Positions 1 through 7,266 of a stretch of 12,357 bases of DNA are shown here, one piece after another (position 1 is the stretch's first letter; every line of letters starts with the position of its first letter). Source of the DNA: Zygnema cylindricum (Eukaryota; Streptophyta; Zygnematophyceae; Zygnematales; Zygnemataceae); NCBI GenBank assembly GCA_037447655.1, contig JBBHKE010003334.1:1-12357 (forward strand), given 5' to 3'. The position numbers were made by a program, and so were the translations under genes. A model generated the notes under the pieces. That model did not search any database, had not been told where the DNA came from, and was given only the letters and a program-made list of their open reading frames with translations.

Positions 1-501
1 CAGTTCTTGCAAATAGGACTTTACCCACATCAACTCTTTCATAGCACAACAAGAGGCCATATACTTAGCCTGCATAGTGGACTGAGCAACCACCATTTGC
101 TGCTTGCTGCTCCAACAGCAAGCACCTTCCCCCACATACAACACATATCCAGAAGTGCATCTTCTCATAGATGCATCCTCGTAACTGGCATCACTCCAAA
201 TAGTGACATTAGTGTGCTCCCCTCCCAAATGCAACCATAACTCTTTGGTTCCTTCGAGGTATCTCATGACTCTCTTGGCTCCCTCCCAATCTCTCTTTTT
301 ATGATCATTAAGACTCCTACTAAGTACTCGAATAGCTGCCGCTATGTCCGGCCTTGTACGGTTCATAAAGTATATTAGACGTCTTAAAACCAACTTGTAA
401 GGGATAGACTTCATAAACTCTCTCTTTTCTAACCTATTTTTATCATCTACGATTATCACTCCTCCTTCAACACTCCCATCACTTACTTTTTTCAAGTCTA
501 T
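1..501 (-). pseudogene. Element 1 pol C-terminus: RT tail and RNase H, cut by window edge
   Basis: The minus strand from 501 to 1 is open for about 167 codons with no stop, the longest clean stretch of this element's pol; it continues beyond the window. It covers the copia segment linking RT to RNase H (NRTRPDIAAA near 330-360) and then RNase H. The first catalytic Asp is present (WSDAS, codon 190-192). The motif that normally reads EAEY reads QAKY: the expected catalytic Glu is Lys at 64-66. RNase H removes the RNA strand during reverse transcription, so this copy should be inactive. The frame differs from that of RT upstream; a one-base loss near 501-504 explains the shift. Confidence 0.9.
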
Positions 502-530
502 GAAGTGGTACAGCTGTTTGCCTTTTCCAT

Positions 531-1323
531 CTAAAATTTCTCAAGCATATTACCTATTGCTTCTTTCTGAGTAAGTCTAATGATCCTTTTCCCCCTATCT
601 CTCTCCATTAGGATTCCCAAAATATATCTTGCCAACCCTAAATCGTGCTTGTCAAAGCTGCTTTTAAGATCTTTCTTTAACTTATTGATCTTTTCCATTG
701 ACTTACTTAATACCAACAGATCATCCACATAAATTGCAATAAAAATCACACCATTCTCATCTTTAAACATATAGATAGAATGGTAAGAGCTGATCCGGAT
801 GTATCCCAGACTAGTGAGAAACTCATCTAGTTTCTTATTCCACTGTCGGGGAGCCTGCTTCAGTCCATATAAGGACTTTATGAGCCTGCAGACTTTGCTC
901 TCCTCTCCTTCCTCCACAAAACCCTCTGGTTGCCTCATGAAATTTTCTTCCTCTAACTCACCATTGAAAAAGGCGGTCTTAATATCCATCTGATATATCT
1001 CCATGTCTTCTGCTGCTGCTAGACTGAGTAGAATCCTTATTGATGGGAACGAAACAACTAGAGCAAAAGTCCCCTCATAGGCAATCCCGTCCTTTTAGGT
1101 GAACCCTTTTGCCACCAAATGAGCCTTATATCCTTCAATTGTATTATCTAGGTTCAGTTTCAGTTTAAACACCCATTTACAACCATTCGGTTTATTTTCC
1201 GGAGGACAGTCCGCTAGTTTCCAAGTATTTGCTTCCATGATGGAGGCCATCTCATCATTTATTGCTCTAATCCATCTGTCTTTCTTTGGAGTGTTCACAA
1301 CCTCAGAGTATGAGTGAGGCTCA
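531..1323 (-). pseudogene. Element 1 reverse transcriptase domain (RVT_2), broken
   Basis: This is the copia-type reverse transcriptase. The minus-strand frame holds, in order, NTWKLADCP, KWVFKLKLN, MDIKTAFFNGELEEE with the first catalytic Asp, the SLYGLKQAPRQW signature, and YVDDLL at 720-731 with the catalytic pair Asp-Asp. A stop at 1095-1097 replaces Gln of the usual TQK motif (C-to-T type) and another closes the domain at 531-533. A one-base insertion near 1325 puts it out of frame with integrase. The catalytic residues survive, but no full-length product is possible. Protein similarity to the RT of element 2 is very high over 531-1300. Confidence 0.95.
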
Positions 1324-2600
1324 TCAGGGTGAGAGTTTAGTTACCATATGAGCGGCTTGTTTCTCTTGTATCCTTTTGCCGCTCCTTCTCCCTCCCTCAA
1401 ACTTTGAATCAAGAATAGAGGGAAGTCTTCGTTTTCTCCTTATTGTCTCATCGGCTCCCTTGTCTATGGAAGCCTGTTCCGGTTCCACCTCTTCTCTCTC
1501 CGCGAAGTTCATAGGAATATGTGAGGTTTCTGGTAGCTCTCTTGCTTGTAGGGTCTCCCCTGAATCTGCAATCACTGTTTCACTCATGTCCCTTTCGGGA
1601 AAAACCGAGTTCTCCTCACTTTTGGAATCAAATCTAATAATTATCTTCTTGGTGTATTTAAAGGGGTCAAATGACTTCCGTTCATCCATGAAAACTAGGT
1701 GTTTGACCAGAATGATATCTTGCTTTGCTAAGTCATAGACTCCATATCCTTTGACATCCTCATCATATCCTACAAAGTATCTAGGTTTTCCCTTAGCATC
1801 TAGTTTCCACTTTCTCCTATCCGTATCAAGACTGTAAACTTGGCTACCGAATACTTTAAAGTGAGAGATATATGGTTTCCTTCCAACCCATCTCTCATAA
1901 AGTGTCATTCCTTTTACGGTTGAGGTAAAGACTCTGTACTTCATGTAGTTGGCACAGTTCATGGCTTGTGCCCAAAATCTCTTTCCTATTTTCTTGTCAG
2001 CTAACATACTGCATACACTATCTCTTAGTGTTCAGTTCAACCTCTCAACTACCCCATTTTGTTCCGGGTTATATAGCACAATTTTCTAATGCTGAACTCC
2101 CTCTCTCAAGTAGTCCTCAAACTGGTTAGAGGTATATTCTTCCCCATTGTCACTTCTTATTCTCTTAATGGGGGTTCCATGCAACTTTTCACTCCATGCT
2201 TTATATTCTTTGAAGTATGTTGGTGCTTCAGACTTTGTTTTGAGTAAGTAGACTCTGGAGTATCTAGACTAGTCATCCGTTATTGTCAAGATAAACCTCT
2301 TTCCTTCGACCGAAGGAACTTTTGCAGGTCCTAAGATATTTGTGTGAACCAGATCTAGTATATTTTAACCCGTATATGTGGCAGCTTTGGGAAAGGGAAT
2401 TATGTGAGCCTTACCTTGGGTAAAACCACTACAATCATCCACCATTGCATTATCCCCGATTTAAATGCCTTCTACTACACCAAGCTTCTTGATTTCCCTC
2501 AACCTATCAAAATGCACATGCCCCAACCGCTTATGCCAAATCATCAACTTTAGAACACCAACATAGTAAGCATTCTTTTTTTTATTACTCATGTTAAGTA
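1324..2600 (-). pseudogene. Element 1 integrase with GAG_pre-integrase segment, broken
   Basis: Integrase inserts the DNA copy into the host chromosome. One minus-strand frame covers WHKRLGHVHFDRL (the His part of the HHCC zinc finger), then the CX2C part reading CSGF, so one Cys is lost to Phe. The catalytic core has D,D(35)E spacing. The first Asp is Asn (codon 2338-2340), the second Asp is intact (2149-2151), and Glu is intact (2044-2046). The C-terminal part holds YERWVGRKP and FGSQVYSLD, usual for copia integrases. In-frame stops lie at 2461-2463, 2365-2367, 2269-2271, 2086-2088 and 2032-2034. The part 1324-2007 is open for 227 codons but lacks the core. Confidence 0.93.
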
Positions 2601-3066
2601 TAAACATTCCTTGGCTACCCTTATCTACCATGAAGTAGACTTCATCCACATACTTAGCTGTAAAGACTCCCATTCTAGTAAAGGTAGAGACAAGATTTCT
2701 ACTTAGTTGAGGAATGTAGAGTACATCTGAGAAGGTGAGTAAAGAATTCTTACCCTCCAATAAGACATTCTGATCTACCAACCCCACTAGATGTGTAGTA
2801 ACCACTCTCCCATCCCCATACTCTATCTGAACAGTAGGGATTTTTCTTAACTTAGTGAAGAGGTGCTTATCACGTCACATATGCACGGATGCACCTGAGT
2901 TGATGATCCATCCTTGTGGAGCTTCCCAAATTGCTCCGAGGGCACATTTCTGTTTCCGAGGGATCTCCTTCTCCTCTAGATTTTCGTCAAGAAGAAGTTC
3001 TCCATCCTCCTCTTCAAAGGACTCGTCCTCGGTCTCTCTTTTCACTTTTGTGACCACGAGTGCCAT
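2601..3066 (-). pseudogene. Element 1 aspartic protease domain, catalytic Asp lost
   Basis: The retropepsin-like protease cleaves the Gag-Pol polyprotein. The copia protease signature WIIDSGAS is visible as WIINSGAS at about 2887-2910: the catalytic Asp is Asn (codon 2899-2901), a one-base G-to-A change. Later family motifs are intact: EYGDGRV, LYIPQLSRNLVS (2690-2725) and VYFMVDKGSQG. An acidic linker precedes the domain. A stop at 2875-2877 follows the active site by five residues. The frame matches integrase downstream but differs by one base from the zinc-knuckle frame upstream; the switch sits at a run of eight A (coding strand) near 3066-3073. Confidence 0.93.
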
Positions 3067-4005
3067 TTTTTTTCTCTACGGAAGAATCCCCTTTACGCTT
3101 CTCTTGAAGCCTCAGCTCGGACAGCCTGACAAAATCGGCGATGAAGTGTCGCGGCTTTTTGCAAAAATAACAAATGCCGTTCGGGGGCCTCGGTCCTCCA
3201 AAATGATCTCTTTCTCCTTTGTACGATTTTTTCGAGCCCTGTCTCCACCTGTCCCCTCTCGCAGCTAGAGCTTGTATGCTCTTACCTCCTCTCTTAATCT
3301 CAATCATGTTCTCTTACACAAGTATCATCTGCATCACTATATTCCACTTCCATGAACTGTCAATCGTTTCCTGTACTCGGTACGCTATATTTTCGTACTC
3401 GTCAGGTACCTTCATGATGAGAGTGTTAACTTTCATCTTCATTATACTTGTCCACCCGACACTCTCCATCTCCATATACAAACAAGAGGAATCATTGCAG
3501 CAGTCTATCATCTTTCCCCCTTTGTAAGTATAATTTCACAATTTTTGCTCCGCAACTAGAGCTCCTGAATCGTACCAGCTCTATAGATCTCCACCAAAAT
3601 CACCCACAACTCCTCGGCCTTGTAAACATGAAGATGGGGAGTTGCCAAAGCATCAGTGTGGTGTCTCATAATGAAGTTTTTGGCAACCATGTTGGTGTCT
3701 TCTCACATTAAAGTGTCGTTCTCCTTGGACTTCACGATCGCTTCTCCGGGTGTCGTGGGAATAGGAGTAAGAGGTGTCTCCTTTTCTTTCTTCTTTTCGG
3801 ACACACTGCTGTCCCCATCATCTGCCTCCTCTGCTGTAGAAAACCTTATTCCACCAAACCTTGGTGGAGTTCCCTGGGGTGGACGTTTCACTTGTCCACT
3901 AAAAATACCCCAGTATCGTTTTTTGCACAAAGCCCTTGTCATCATGGCTTCCTAATAGATGAACCCAAATCCACTAAAGATGGGCACCCTAGAGGGTCGG
4001 CCCAT
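3062..4005 (-). pseudogene. Element 1 gag (capsid and nucleocapsid), broken
   Basis: Gag would form the particle. The start codon is the ATG at 4005-4003, inside the primer-binding site, in frame with VPIFSGF and EAMMTRAL, the aromatic/Trp-rich N-terminus of copia Gag. A stop at 3952-3954 replaces the Trp that element 2 keeps (YW). Further stops are at 3703-3705, 3556-3558 and 3314-3316, and a frameshift falls in a G run near 3514-3524. The core motif VNTLIMKVPDEYENI is clear (about 3400-3440). The C-terminal zinc knuckle (CX2CX4HX4C, 3131-3172) reads CYFC....H with the last Cys replaced by Phe. Conservation with element 2 is much weaker here than in pol. Confidence 0.88.
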
Positions 4006-4009
4006 AACC
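3995..4009 (-). promoter_or_regulatory. Element 1 primer-binding site, half-tRNA type
   Basis: Directly after the LTR end (..TTGCA) the minus strand reads GGTTATGGGCCGACC. From memory, plant initiator tRNA-Met has an anticodon arm whose complement is GGTTATGGGCCCACC, giving 14 of 15 matches. Priming would use an internal tRNA end, as in Drosophila copia, and not the usual 3'-end site TGGTATCAGAGC. The ATG in this site is also the gag start. Confidence 0.75.
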
Positions 4010-4217
4010 TGCAATTCTGTGTCCTCCATTGGACTACAAAATTCAGAAAGCCTCTCTATAGTTTTTAACTAACCTACTTTCAACCACAACCAGTGCTGCC
4101 CAAGCAAACAAGTTGCTAACTTGAGTGCACCCATGTGCAGTCTGGACTCCCCTGAGTTCGTAGCGAAAAGAATCACTGAAAACGGCCAACCAACCGATAA
4201 GTTATGAGGTGGCACCA

Positions 4218-4224
4218 ATTTATA
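4218..4224 (-). promoter_or_regulatory. TATA box of element 1 5' LTR
   Basis: The minus strand reads TATAAAT preceded by GAGAGCTTG, the same context as the TATA box of element 2 at 5504-5510. Transcription would start about 30 bases further, near 4185-4195, and run toward position 1. Confidence 0.6.
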
Positions 4225-4459
4225 CAAGCTCTCAAAGAGAGAGGTGACTATCTACCAAAACAACTAAGTCCTAATCCCCTCTCACAACCCCTATCTATTG
4301 CACTAAGATTCAATCAAATAACCATACATTACAAAAAGGTAATACGGTTGGTGTTCTTTCTGTATGGCTTGTTTACGACAAGGCCATTAAGTGGACGCGT
4401 GTCCATATTTAAATCGTCCTTATGTTCCTTAGAATTCTCGCAATCAAATGTTATCTCTC

Positions 4460-4465
4460 CACGTG
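4460..4465. promoter_or_regulatory. G-box CACGTG in U3 of element 1 LTR
   Basis: The palindrome CACGTG lies in CCACGTGGCGCC, with a second ACGT core (GCCACGTCA) at 4478-4486. These are typical plant bZIP/bHLH target words in light- and ABA-responsive promoters. The matching place in the 3' LTR of element 2 also has CACGTG, so the site is shared by the family. Function is inferred only from the motif. Confidence 0.45.
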
Positions 4466-4566
4466 GCGCCAGGTCATGCCACGTCACAAATCGCCAAAGT
4501 GACCATTACGAGATCTCGACGGTGATATGTGCCGTTAGATAAAAACCGGCGTTAAATGTTAGCCGT

Positions 4567-4595
4567 CGAAACAAATGTTTGATTCATTTGTTTCG
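4567..4595. repeat. Perfect 11-bp inverted repeat in element 1 LTR
   Basis: CGAAACAAATG (4567-4577) and CATTTGTTTCG (4585-4595) are exact reverse complements with a 7-base loop. The place corresponds to the GGAAACGAATCAAAA block of element 2's LTR (about 5155-5172), which does not form this hairpin. Confidence 0.8.
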
Positions 4596-4733
4596 TGCAG
4601 GATCATGTTCGCACTGTATATGAACTAGTTCTATGTCCCTTCATTCGTAATTCTGTTAATTTTTGTTAATCCGATTAAAGATCATAATACATTTTAAGTA
4701 TATATCACACCCTATGTAATTTAACGAACTCCT

Positions 4734-4800
4734 ACGAGAGACCGGTTAGATTTGACGGCTACGCCTCTCTCTGCCGGTTGGAGGTTCGAGTCATGCTGGA
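4734..4800 (+). other. tRNA-like segment, antisense in element 1 LTR
   Basis: The plus strand, antisense to element 1, has GGTTCGAGTC at 4783-4792, a near-perfect Pol III B-box (GGTTCGANTCC). About 27 bases before it is GGCTAC, and before that GGTTAGATTTGAC, which line up with the equivalent block on the antisense strand of element 2's LTRs at the same spacing. The A-box is poor and no acceptor stem forms. It looks like a tRNA or SINE-head relic carried in the LTR. Confidence 0.5.
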
Positions 4801-4829
4801 CTCAACCTTTTGTTGAGAGTGACTTATAT

Positions 4830-4834
4830 CACTC
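4830..4834. repeat. Target-site duplication of element 2, left copy
   Basis: CACTC directly precedes the TG of the 5' LTR and is repeated exactly at 11055-11059 directly after the CA of the 3' LTR. Five bases is the usual copia duplication length, so it fixes both element ends. Confidence 0.95.
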
Positions 4835-4981
4835 TGTTGAAAAGAGGTAATCAATAGTTCACTTACATTTTTCAGAATGTAAAGAGAGAGAAAGAGAGAA
4901 CCAAAGGCACGCCATGGCTGCCGCGTCATTTAGAAGGAGGTAGAGTGAAACAGAAGGTATTATACTATTTGTAGCAAAATA

Positions 4982-5058
4982 CTGCCTTTGGCCGGATTTG
5001 AACCGCGGTCTACTGTTTACTATGTAGACCTAAACCTTATCCATTAAGGCACTAGCGA
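4982..5058 (-). other. tRNA-like segment, antisense in 5' LTR of element 2
   Basis: The minus strand gives a D-arm-like hairpin (CCTT, loop AATGGAT, AAGG; 5035-5049), then a perfect 7-bp stem GGTCTAC/GTAGACC with a 10-base loop (5007-5030), then the B-box GGTTCAAATCC (4994-5004). Order and spacing follow a tRNA, but the anticodon-like arm is too large and no acceptor stem pairs, so it is not a working tRNA gene. A tRNA-derived relic with possible Pol III promoter boxes is the best reading. Confidence 0.6.
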
Positions 5059-5431
5059 AACGATATAAGTATTACGTTTCACGCATATTTATCTATTTGT
5101 TAAGCAGACTAATTTGCAGCAGACTAACGAAAACACGCATTAATCAATTCATGCATGGAAACGAATCAAAACCGCATAAATACAAGTGATCGGACGGCCA
5201 CAATTGCAGCCGCCACCCGCAATGAACTTTTGGCGGCCTTTGGGGATAACGTCATGCGACGCCACATGGCACCATACGTTTGGATACCGGAGAAGATGGG
5301 AGGATGAACCATGGCTCCCGTTTTGACAGGCGTCACTTTGAAAGCCATGTCGTACAATGGCCGTAAAATAAGTACATCACCTAGTGTACCTTCTTGTACT
5401 ATATTGTATTTCTATTGGACTAGGGTTTAGT

Positions 5432-5454
5432 AGTAGGCAGTCGTAAGTAGGCAG
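5432..5454 (+). repeat. 9-bp direct repeat upstream of TATA box
   Basis: AGTAGGCAG occurs at 5432-5440 and 5446-5454, 14 bases apart and about 50 bases before the TATA box. Both copies are unchanged in the 3' LTR (10753-10761 and 10767-10775) although the LTRs differ at about one base in ten. It may be a U3 protein-binding repeat. Confidence 0.6.
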
Positions 5455-5503
5455 ACTAGGACTTAGTGAAATTTAGGTACCTCTCTCTAAAAGAGCTTGT
5501 ATC

Positions 5504-5510
5504 TATAAAT
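5504..5510 (+). promoter_or_regulatory. TATA box of element 2 5' LTR
   Basis: TATAAAT follows GAGCTTGTATC, the context also seen in element 1. In the 3' LTR the same place reads TACAAAG, so only the 5' copy keeps the box. Transcription would begin near 5535. Confidence 0.65.
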
Positions 5511-5733
5511 GTTATCTTTCACCAGCCATAACTAACTGCTCAGGGGAGCAAATTCAATGATTATTTTTGCGTTTGACTCAGGAGAGTCTTGTCCTCATAG
5601 ACGTGAGAGTGGTCAGAATATTTGTGTGCCTGGGCGGCGCTTATTCAGCGGGAAAGTAGAAGGGGAAAATTATATCCTAGAGGCTTTACATAAGCTGCTC
5701 ATTTTGTGGGTCAATGGAGACCACATAATTTCA

Positions 5734-5748
5734 GGTTATGGTCCCACC
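5734..5748 (+). promoter_or_regulatory. Element 2 primer-binding site, half-tRNA type
   Basis: GGTTATGGTCCCACC follows the LTR's terminal CA with no gap. It matches the complement of the plant initiator tRNA-Met anticodon arm (recalled as GGTTATGGGCCCACC) at 14 of 15 positions; the mismatch differs from that in element 1. There is no 3'-end tRNA-Met site (TGGTATCAGAGC). The ATG at 5738-5740, opposite the CAU anticodon, opens gag. Confidence 0.75.
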
Positions 5749-6763
5749 CTCTAAGGTGTCCATATTTGATGGATCCGAATTTCCTTATTGGGAAATGATG
5801 ATGGAGGGAGAACTATTTCAGAAACACCTATGGGGCATAGTGTCCGGACAAGTTTGATGCCCACCTCCACCAGGGTTTGGAGGAACACGTTTTAGTGGCA
5901 CCTTAGCCTCTACAGTAGGTAGAACACTTACCACCATCACCGAGGATGAAGACGAGGAAGGAGAGGAGATTGTCATGGAAGGAGAAATGGGACGAGTTAC
6001 AACTCAAGTGACACCATTGCCAAAGGCGATATCAGCAGCAGCACCACCAACAACGACGACAAGGGTTAAGATCGAAAGAGCAGAGTATGAAAAGTGAAAC
6101 TACAAAGACAAGGTTGCTAAGCTCTTAATTATTAAACATGTAGCAAAAGGCATTGCCATTTCCTTTATGCATGTCAAATATTCATCTCAGATTTGGATAT
6201 CACTAGTTAACAACTATAAGAGTGGATCATTGCTGCAACAATAGTTGGCAGAAAATAAGATTGCAGCTTATACTCATAAGGGAGGAAGCATGAATAATTA
6301 TTGCAATGATTTAGGAGCATTATTTGGAGAGCTAGAGTGCAGGTAACTCATGGTCTGAGAGACAAAGAGTGAACACATTAAAGATGAAACTACCTGAAGA
6401 GTATGAGAATATCATTAATCGATTATATGACATAGGAGATAGCAATTGGAATTGGGATGACACTGTGGGAATGATTTTAGTGAAAGAAAGCACCATAGAG
6501 CTTAGGAGAGGGAGTCTAAGTGTTCAAGCATTGTCTACAGGAGCTGATTGGCAAAAGCGTGATGAGGAGAGAGAGAGAAAGATCCCTATCAAAACTTTGG
6601 AGGAAGAGGACAAGGAGGTGGCAGATTTGATAGACAGGGGAGAGGAACTTCTCGAGGAGGATTATATCACTTCTGCAAGAAACCGCGACACTATATGGTA
6701 GAATGTGGCAAACTTTTAGATCCTCGACTAAAAGATGGGCAAGGGACCTCAAGAAATGCAAGA
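5738..6763 (+). pseudogene. Element 2 gag (capsid and nucleocapsid), broken
   Basis: The ATG at 5738 lies in the primer-binding site with G at -3 and +4, a good plant start context, and is in frame with SIFDGSEFPYWEMMMEGEL and the LWGIVSG motif of copia Gag N-termini. Stops occur at 5855-5857, 6095-6097 and 6242-6244. A one-base shift near 6340-6365 leads to VNTLKMKLPEEYENI (6369 on), the same core as element 1. A second shift in a GA repeat near 6570 leads to an RGG-rich stretch (6590-6660) and the zinc knuckle at 6665-6706. The knuckle reads Y-HFC-KKPR-H-YMVE-C: the first Cys is Tyr (TGT to TAT). Gag would package RNA, but this copy cannot make it. Confidence 0.9.
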
Positions 6764-7266
6764 AAGAAAAAGGCTTCCTAACTCAAGTTCATGATGATGA
6801 AGAGAACAAAGAAATTGAACAGGAAGAGGAGCTTGAGGAGCTTATTCTTAATCCGAAAAACATTGAAAAACATGTTGACATTCCATGGAGACAAAAATTT
6901 GTTTTCACAGGTAAGAGGGATCCACCTGAAGATGGGTGGATCATAGACTCAGGGGCCTCAATGCATATGTGCAAAGATAAAAGGTGGTTCACTAAACTGA
7001 GAAAGATCCCAACAGTTGAGATGGAGTACGGAGATGGTAGAGTAGAAACCGCAAGTCTTGTTAGAACTGTTGACTTGAAGGTTCTAGTTGATGGAAAGGC
7101 CTCAATTGTAACAATCTCATACGTTCTTTACATTCCACAGCTTAGTAAGAACTTAGTCTCAACAACTGTCCTAGATGAAAAGGAGTTTCAAACAGGAACT
7201 AGGAAAGGAATCTTCACAGCAAGCTTTGATAATGAGGTTTATTTCATAGCTGAGAACGGCAGTTAG
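6764..7266 (+). pseudogene. Element 2 aspartic protease domain, active site intact
   Basis: After an acidic linker (6790-6870) the frame reads WIIDSGASMHM with the catalytic Asp at 6946-6948, then EYGDGRVE, LYIPQLSKNLVS and FTASFDNEVYF. These match the protease of element 1 motif for motif. The domain is uninterrupted to the stop at 7264-7266, which falls just before the integrase region. The frame differs by one base from the zinc knuckle upstream; the change lies in the A-rich tract near 6755-6775. The ATG at 6703 is in frame but falls at the end of the zinc knuckle and is not a natural start. Confidence 0.93.

Larger units (their letters stand above)
1..4834 (-). mobile_element. Element 1: decayed Ty1/copia retrotransposon, 3' end outside window
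   Basis: Reading the minus strand from 4834 down to 1 gives most of a 5' LTR, a primer-binding site, gag, protease, integrase, reverse transcriptase and part of RNase H. Integrase before reverse transcriptase defines the Ty1/copia order. At least four frameshifts (near 3520, 3062, 1325 and 502) and about ten in-frame stops make it non-coding today. The 3' LTR lies before position 1. The first ~71 bp of the 5' LTR are displaced to 11060-11130 by the insertion of element 2. Element 1 and element 2 are relatives: much of RT is near-identical at protein level, while gag has drifted much further. Confidence 0.95.
4010..4834 (-). repeat. Element 1 5' LTR, major part (interrupted by element 2)
   Basis: On the minus strand the LTR ends with ACAGAATTGCA at 4010, the same end as the 3' LTR of element 2. 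Shared blocks with element 2's LTRs, in order: GGACTTAGT, CACCTCTCTCT, GAGCTTGTAT with a TATA box, CCATAACT (4195-4290), the ACGT-box region (4455-4490), the block GAATCAAA (4570-4595) and the antisense tRNA-like segment (4734-4800). Its start is not at 4834 but at 11130, because element 2 inserted here; total length would be about 896 bp. I first considered an end near 4573, but similarity continues past that point. Confidence 0.85.
4835..5733 (+). repeat. 5' LTR of element 2
   Basis: It starts TGTTGAAAAGAGG and ends ATAATTTCA. U3 holds a GA-rich tract (4881-4900), GCCATGGCTGCC (4911-4922), an antisense tRNA-like segment (4982-5058), a 9-bp direct repeat (5432-5454) and a TATA box at 5504-5510. 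R probably starts near 5535. The G-box place reads CACATG (5263-5268), while the 3' LTR and element 1 have CACGTG, so the 5' copy has lost it. Many differences from the 3' LTR are C/T or G/A, as expected from decay of methylated cytosine. Confidence 0.97.

Noticed and set aside
4574-4834. Host DNA between two adjacent elements
   Set aside because: The antisense B-box block and the spacing match element 2's LTR, so this is still element 1's LTR.
4881-4900. GA-rich tract as a separate microsatellite or polypurine tract
   Set aside because: It lies inside U3, is present in both LTRs and is short and impure.
4982-5058. A functional tRNA gene on the minus strand
   Set aside because: The B-box and arms are tRNA-like, but the anticodon-like arm is too long and no acceptor stem pairs.
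6703-7266. Independent protein starting at the ATG at 6703
   Set aside because: The ATG overlaps the last zinc-knuckle codon in another frame; the real content is the protease of the polyprotein.
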